64,000 bases of DNA. It comes from Gemmatimonadaceae bacterium. GTDB taxonomy: Bacteria; Gemmatimonadota; Gemmatimonadetes; Gemmatimonadales; Gemmatimonadaceae. The translations under genes were made by a program, and so were the position numbers. The stretch spans positions 62,001 through 126,000 of the forward strand of contig JADZAN010000003.1 in the NCBI GenBank assembly GCA_020852815.1, read 5' to 3'. Every line of letters begins with the position of its first letter. Within the stretch, counting starts at the first letter, position 1. Positions 60,276 through 64,000 of this stretch are shown here, piece by piece. Under the pieces are notes generated by a model. That model saw only the letters and a list, made by a program, of their open reading frames with translations. It had not been told where the DNA came from and did not search any database.

Positions 60276-60554
60276 CTACGAGAGCCAGAGCCGGATCTGG
60301 TAGATCTCCGGCTGAAGCCCCAGCCCCGCCGCGTAGGACGTTTCCAGGTCTTCGAGGAGCGCCGCCGGCTCGATCTCGAAGTCATCGCCCGCCGTGTTGT
60401 AGGTATGCGTACTCCACTCTCGGACGCGGACCTGTCCGTCGAACGGGCGGCCGATGAGGAGGAATCGCTCGGCCCGCCCCGATCCGCCTGCGATGCGGAC
60501 CGAGAGGAACTCGTCCGTGCCGACCGGGAAGTCTTCGGGGATGTGGTGATGCAT
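60276..60554 (-). CDS. small hypothetical protein downstream of ctaB
   Basis: 92 residues. MHHHIPEDFPVGTDEFLSVR, AERFLLIGRPFDGQVRVREW, ALLEDLETSYAAGLGLQPEI and a YQIRLWLS end. Soluble, mixed alpha/beta, with an N-terminal His run that could bind metal. It lies 44 bases beyond the ctaB stop on the same strand, so it may belong to the heme/oxidase transcript. No family recognised. Confidence 0.65.
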   Translation of the reverse strand: MHHHIPEDFPVGTDEFLSVRIAGGSGRAERFLLIGRPFDGQVRVREWSTHTYNTAGDDFEIEPAALLEDLETSYAAGLGLQPEIYQIRLWLS

Positions 60555-60598
60555 GGCGATGCTCCGCGTGCGGGGGGGCGTCGCGTGCGTGCTGGCGA

Positions 60599-61555
60599 TC
60601 AGTTCGCGCCCGTGAGGGGTGCGGCGAGCCGCCGGTCCAGCACCATCGCGACGAAGAGGAGCGCGAGGTACAGCAACGAATACTTGTACGTCCACCACGC
60701 CGCCTTGGTCCAGACGGCCTCGCGCCGAATGCGCAGGACGCCGTGGAGCAGGAGCGCGCCCAGCACGACGGCGCAGGCCAGGTACGGGAGGCCAAAGGCG
60801 CCGAAGGCGACCGGGAGGATCGTGAGCGGGACGAGGATGAGCGTGTACCAGAGCATCTGGTTCATCGTTTCGCGCTCGCCCCAGAGGAGGGGGGCCATGG
60901 GGACCCCCGCCTTGCCGTAGTCCTTCTGCTTTAGGAGCGCCAGCGCCCAGAAGTGAGGCGGCGTCCAGTAGAAGACGATGAGGAAGAGGTACAGCGCCAG
61001 GAGATCGACGCTCCCCGTGACCGCCGCCCACCCCACCAGCGGCGGGAAGGCGCCCGCCGCGCCGCCAATCACGATGTTCTGCGGCGACGTGCGCTTGAGC
61101 CAGCGCGTATAGATGAAGACGTAGAAGTAGAAGCCGCCTAACGCCAGCGCCGCCGTGAGGACGTTGACGAAGTGCCCCAGCAGCCAGGTGGCGAAGACGG
61201 CCAGCGCCACGCCAAAGGCGAGCACCGAGATGGCGTGCATGCGCCCCGACGGGATGGGGCGCAGACGCGTGCGCGACATGACGTCGTCGATGTCGCGGTC
61301 CATGTACATGTTCACCGCGTTGGCGCCCCCCGCCATCAGGTAGCCGCCAATCGAGACGATCAGGACCTGGAGCCACGACGGCGACCCGGCGACGTACATC
61401 GGGGCGACGGTTGTGACGAGGAGGAGCGAGATGATGCGCGGCTTGGTGAGCGAGACGAAGTCGCGCACCGGCGATACTGGGCGGTCTGGCACCACAGGCG
61501 TCGATGCCGACGACGAAGCCGGCGTCGACGCCGGCGAGGAGAGCGTCCCGCTCAT
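60599..61555 (-). CDS. ctaB: protoheme IX farnesyltransferase (heme o synthase)
   Basis: 318 residues with about nine helices. UbiA-superfamily prenyltransferase: first Asp-rich site NAVNMYMDRDIDDVMSRT, conserved FYFYVFIYTRWLKRTSPQN, and the family motif FYWTPPHFWALALLKQKDYG. Adds farnesyl to heme b for heme-copper oxidases. N-terminal 30 residues are Ser/Pro-rich and disordered. The ATG overlaps the stop of a small two-helix protein gene (ATGA). Confidence 0.96.
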   Translation of the reverse strand: MSGTLSSPASTPASSSASTPVVPDRPVSPVRDFVSLTKPRIISLLLVTTVAPMYVAGSPSWLQVLIVSIGGYLMAGGANAVNMYMDRDIDDVMSRTRLRPIPSGRMHAISVLAFGVALAVFATWLLGHFVNVLTAALALGGFYFYVFIYTRWLKRTSPQNIVIGGAAGAFPPLVGWAAVTGSVDLLALYLFLIVFYWTPPHFWALALLKQKDYGKAGVPMAPLLWGERETMNQMLWYTLILVPLTILPVAFGAFGLPYLACAVVLGALLLHGVLRIRREAVWTKAAWWTYKYSLLYLALLFVAMVLDRRLAAPLTGAN

Positions 61556-61803
61556 GATGCGTGCAGCCCTGCGGAGGCGGCGGGGGTGTTCGGCTCGAGG
61601 GCGCGCGCGGGGAGGGAGCGCCAGGTCCAGAGCAGGAGCAACGCGAGGAGCGCCGCGGGGAGAATGACCCAGAAAAACTCGCGCGTGCGGGCCACGGCCG
61701 ACGACGATGCCCCGGGCGTTCGGCCGGCGAGCGCGGCGCGCACCACCGCCACCTGCGCGACGGCGCAGATCGCGGTCGCTACCCAGAAGAACAGGTCGGA
61801 CAT
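61552..61803 (-). CDS. 83-residue two-helix membrane protein coupled to ctaB
   Basis: MSDLFFWVATAICAVAQVAV forms helix 1 and EFFWVILPAALLALLLLWTW helix 2. The second helix with its flanks (TREFFW-V-ILP...LLWTWRSLPARALEP) resembles helix 2 of cytochrome oxidase subunit II (pattern E-x-x-W-T-x-I-P), but the copper-binding domain is missing. Translationally coupled to ctaB. It could be a small oxidase subunit or assembly factor. The resemblance is by eye only. Confidence 0.7.
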   Translation of the reverse strand: MSDLFFWVATAICAVAQVAVVRAALAGRTPGASSSAVARTREFFWVILPAALLALLLLWTWRSLPARALEPNTPAASAGLHAS

Positions 61804-61894
61804 GGCGGTGTGAGTCACGGGCGAAAGGTGGCCGCGCGTCAGTCGCGATTCAACCACTCGCCGAATACGCCGCGCCGGGGTAGCATTGCCGACC

Positions 61895-63316
61895 ATGCCG
61901 ACACCCCCCTCCGCAGGCTCGACAACAGGCGGCGCCGCAAGCGCCGCATCGTCCAACGCAACGCCATCGGGCGGCGGGCTCCCGCGCCGCATCGGGCTCT
62001 GGAGCGCGGTGGCGGTGTGCATCGGGTCGACGATCGGTTCGGGGATCTTCCGGTCGCCGGCCGGGATCGCCGACAAGATCCCCGGCCCGCTCCCCCTTCT
62101 CTCGGTCTGGGTGGTGGGAGGCGTCTTTGCGATGTGCGGTGCGCTGACGCTGGCCGAGGTGGCGTCGTACATCCCGCAGACCGGTGGCTTCTACGCCTTC
62201 TTGCGCGAGGGATGGGGGCGGCTCTATGCCTTCCTCTTCGGCTGGGGGCAACTGACGGTGGTGCGCGCCGCCGCGTTAGGCGCGATCGCCATCACGTTCG
62301 CCGAGTACTTCATGCGGGTGATCGGATTCGACCCGACGGTGGCGCCGTACGACCAGTACGCGCGCTTCGTGGCGGCGGGGGCGATTGCCTTCACGGCCGT
62401 GCTCAACATCGTCGGCGTGCGCTGGGGGACGCTGATCACCAACATCACGACGGTGGCCAAGTTCGGCGGGCTGGCCTTCATCGTCGTCGTGGCGCTGGCG
62501 TTAGGCATTCCACAGACCGGCGGCCACTTCACCCCGCTCGTCCCCGAGGGGAGCTTCGTCCCGGCGAGCGCGGGGCTGGCGCTCGTCTCGACGCTGTGGG
62601 CGTACGACGGCTGGGGCGATGTGTCGTACGTGGCGGGCGAGGTGAAGGACCCGCAGCGCAACCTGCCGCGCGCGCTCATCGGCGGGACGATGGCGGTGAT
62701 CGTGATCTACTGCCTGGCGAACCTGGCGTATCTCGCGGTGCTCCCGGTGGAGCAGATCCGCACCTCCAAGCTGGTGGCCGCCGACGTGGCGCAGGTGGTG
62801 CTGGGGCGCCCCGGCGTGGTGCTCGTCTCGGTGACCGTGATGCTGTCGACCTTTGGGACGCTGAGCGCCGTCCTGCTCACGTCGCCGCGCGTCTTGTTCG
62901 CCATGGCCGACGACGGGATGCTGTTCAAGCCGGTGGCGGCGGTGCACCCGAAATACAAGACGCCCTATGTCGCCATCTCGCTGGTGGCGCTGCTCGGGCT
63001 GGTGTACGTCCTCTTTCTCACCTTCGAGAAGCTGGCCGACACCTTCGTGATCGCGATGCTCCCCTTCTACGCGCTGGGGGTGGCGGCGGTGTACCGCCTG
63101 CGCGCGCGTCCGGGGTATGTCCCGCAGTTCAAGACCCCCGGCTATCCGGTCGTCCCGGCCGTCTTTCTCGCCTCGGTCGTGATCCTGCTGGTGAACGCCC
63201 TGCTGGATGCGGGAAGCCGCCCGTGGGTGGCGGGGATTTACGCGGTCCTGCTCGCCGGGGTCCCGGTCTGGATGGTGTTCTTCCGGACACCACGTTCCGG
63301 GGCGCGGGCGACGTGA
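61895..63316 (+). CDS. APC-superfamily amino acid permease
   Basis: 473 residues from ATG at 61895 (a TTG three codons upstream is also possible). Ser/Ala-rich N-terminus, then twelve helices: AVAVCIGSTIGSGIFRSPAG (helix-1 substrate loop), GGVFAMCGALTLAEVASYIP, LVSTLWAYDGWGDVSYVAGE with VKDPQRNLPRALIGG, and ISLVALLGLVYVLFLTF. LAT-like exchanger/importer and a distant paralogue of the permease at 58723. Divergent from the ctaB operon across about 90 bases. Confidence 0.93.
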   Translation: MPTPPSAGSTTGGAASAASSNATPSGGGLPRRIGLWSAVAVCIGSTIGSGIFRSPAGIADKIPGPLPLLSVWVVGGVFAMCGALTLAEVASYIPQTGGFYAFLREGWGRLYAFLFGWGQLTVVRAAALGAIAITFAEYFMRVIGFDPTVAPYDQYARFVAAGAIAFTAVLNIVGVRWGTLITNITTVAKFGGLAFIVVVALALGIPQTGGHFTPLVPEGSFVPASAGLALVSTLWAYDGWGDVSYVAGEVKDPQRNLPRALIGGTMAVIVIYCLANLAYLAVLPVEQIRTSKLVAADVAQVVLGRPGVVLVSVTVMLSTFGTLSAVLLTSPRVLFAMADDGMLFKPVAAVHPKYKTPYVAISLVALLGLVYVLFLTFEKLADTFVIAMLPFYALGVAAVYRLRARPGYVPQFKTPGYPVVPAVFLASVVILLVNALLDAGSRPWVAGIYAVLLAGVPVWMVFFRTPRSGARAT

Positions 63317-63452
63317 CGGAGCGTTTACATTTGGTGCGTGCGTCGCTGCTGGCGGGCGCCCTAGCTTGTCCCTCGGGTGACGCGCGGACCACCCCGAACC
63401 ATGCCCGCGACCAATTCGGGTGTGTCAGTTCTTACTCCTCACACGACGAACC

Positions 63453-64000
63453 ATGCACATGACTCGTCTGACACGGGCCCTCGCTCTCGCCCTCGCCGCA
63501 GTGCTCGCGGTGTCCGCTCGTGCGAGTGCCCAGGTTACGACCGGCGCCATTACCGGCGTCGTGACCGATGAAACCGGGAACCCGGTCGAGGCGGTCCAGA
63601 TCCAGATGATCAACAAGGCGACCGGGCTCACGCGCGGCGCCCTCACGGGCGCCAGCGGGCGCTACGTGATCCAGGGACTCGAAGTGGGCGCCCAGTACTC
63701 CGTGACGGCGCGCCGCATCGGCTTCCGCCCCAAGACGCTCGACAACGTCGTCGTCTCGTTAGGCCAGACCACCAAGGCCGACATCCAGATCGAGCACCAG
63801 GCCACGCAGCTCGAGGCGGTGACGATCGTCTCCGAGACCAACGCCCTCATCTCCCCCACGCGCACCGGCGCGAGCACCACGGTGGGCGACTCGGCGCTTC
63901 GCCGCCTGCCGTCGCTCAACCGCAACTTCACCGACTTCGTCGCGCTCACCCCGCAGGTCTCCAACTCGGGGCCAGGGCTCTCGGGCGGCGGCACCAACAA
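63453..64000 (+). CDS. TonB-dependent receptor, N-terminal part (cut by window end)
   Basis: Open from ATG at 63453 (or 63459) to the window end, about 182 codons. Signal peptide (MTRLTRALALALAAVLAVSA, cleavage near SAQ), then a carboxypeptidase-regulatory-like beta-sandwich (TGAITGVVTDETGNPVEAVQ, TGASGRYVIQGLEVG, VTARRIGFRPKT) and the start of the plug (TTVGDSALRRLPSLNRNFTD, LTPQVSNSG). Outer-membrane importer or surface protein of the large Cna-type group common in this phylum. The 136 bases upstream show no clear promoter. Confidence 0.88.
   Translation, partial: MHMTRLTRALALALAAVLAVSARASAQVTTGAITGVVTDETGNPVEAVQIQMINKATGLTRGALTGASGRYVIQGLEVGAQYSVTARRIGFRPKTLDNVVVSLGQTTKADIQIEHQATQLEAVTIVSETNALISPTRTGASTTVGDSALRRLPSLNRNFTDFVALTPQVSNSGPGLSGGGTN

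Noticed and set aside
1-64000. tRNA, rRNA, CRISPR, insertion sequences, prophage
   Set aside because: No cloverleaf, rRNA segment, spacer array, transposase or integrase frame was recognised on either strand by reading; a tRNAscan or ISfinder run was not possible.

Overview
The window is GC-rich chromosomal DNA (about 68-70% G+C by eye) with tightly packed genes, many ATGA/GTGA stop-start overlaps and no tRNA, rRNA, CRISPR array, transposase or phage gene that I could find. Two long ABC permeases of the ADOP (MacB/FtsX) type under an NtrC-like regulator, a TonB-dependent receptor with an N-terminal carboxypeptidase-regulatory-like domain, a FecR-type protein, TPR proteins and paired APC permeases suggest a soil-type Gemmatimonadota (less likely Acidobacteriota) chromosome. 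This is inferred from gene content, not from a marker gene.

Layout. 0-9 kb, minus strand: an efflux operon (HlyD-like adaptor, ATPase, a 34-residue membrane peptide, two ADOP permeases, a second ATPase) running into a sigma54 response regulator cut by the window edge. 9-12 kb: an NlpC/P60 hydrolase, then the preQ0/queuosine genes queC-queE-queD. 12-18 kb: a lipoprotein, a binding lipoprotein coupled to a chemoreceptor, and agmatine-to-putrescine genes aguB-aguA. 18-25 kb: glycerate 2-kinase, a peroxiredoxin whose active-site cysteine codon is an in-frame TGA (probable selenocysteine), a divergent glycine-zipper lipoprotein with a sigma54-like promoter, a lipid kinase and aconitase. 25-38 kb: M20 peptidase, a pseudouridine-5'-phosphate glycosidase, TPR proteins, M16 peptidase, a lipoprotein serpin, a DUF2461 protein and a CDP-alcohol phosphatidyltransferase. 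38-46 kb: hydrolase, DsbA-like protein, DEDDh exonuclease, a sigma-region-2-like/FecR fusion, and a cold-shock group (DEAD helicase, Csp, ribosomal protein bS21) with a promoter-terminator leader. 46-57 kb: acetyl-CoA synthetase, STAS protein, LacI regulator, pyrophosphatase, and a seven-gene operon with a stand-alone ketosynthase, methyltransferase and FAD oxidoreductase. 57-64 kb: M24 peptidase, two APC permeases, heme o synthase (ctaB), and the start of a TonB receptor.

Three layers are not explained by the genes. (1) The TGA in the peroxiredoxin is followed at bacterial-SECIS distance by a perfect 7-bp hairpin. (2) Many gene ends carry tandem duplications of the start or stop codon neighbourhood, with unit lengths (11, 29, 31 bp) that are not multiples of three; other junctions carry GACGAGAA-type or GGGGGAC-type arrays, often as inverted pairs, and some of these arrays are translated as protein tails. 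(3) The heptamer GTTAGGC/GCCTAAC occurs about 30 times by eye, within and between genes, on both strands.
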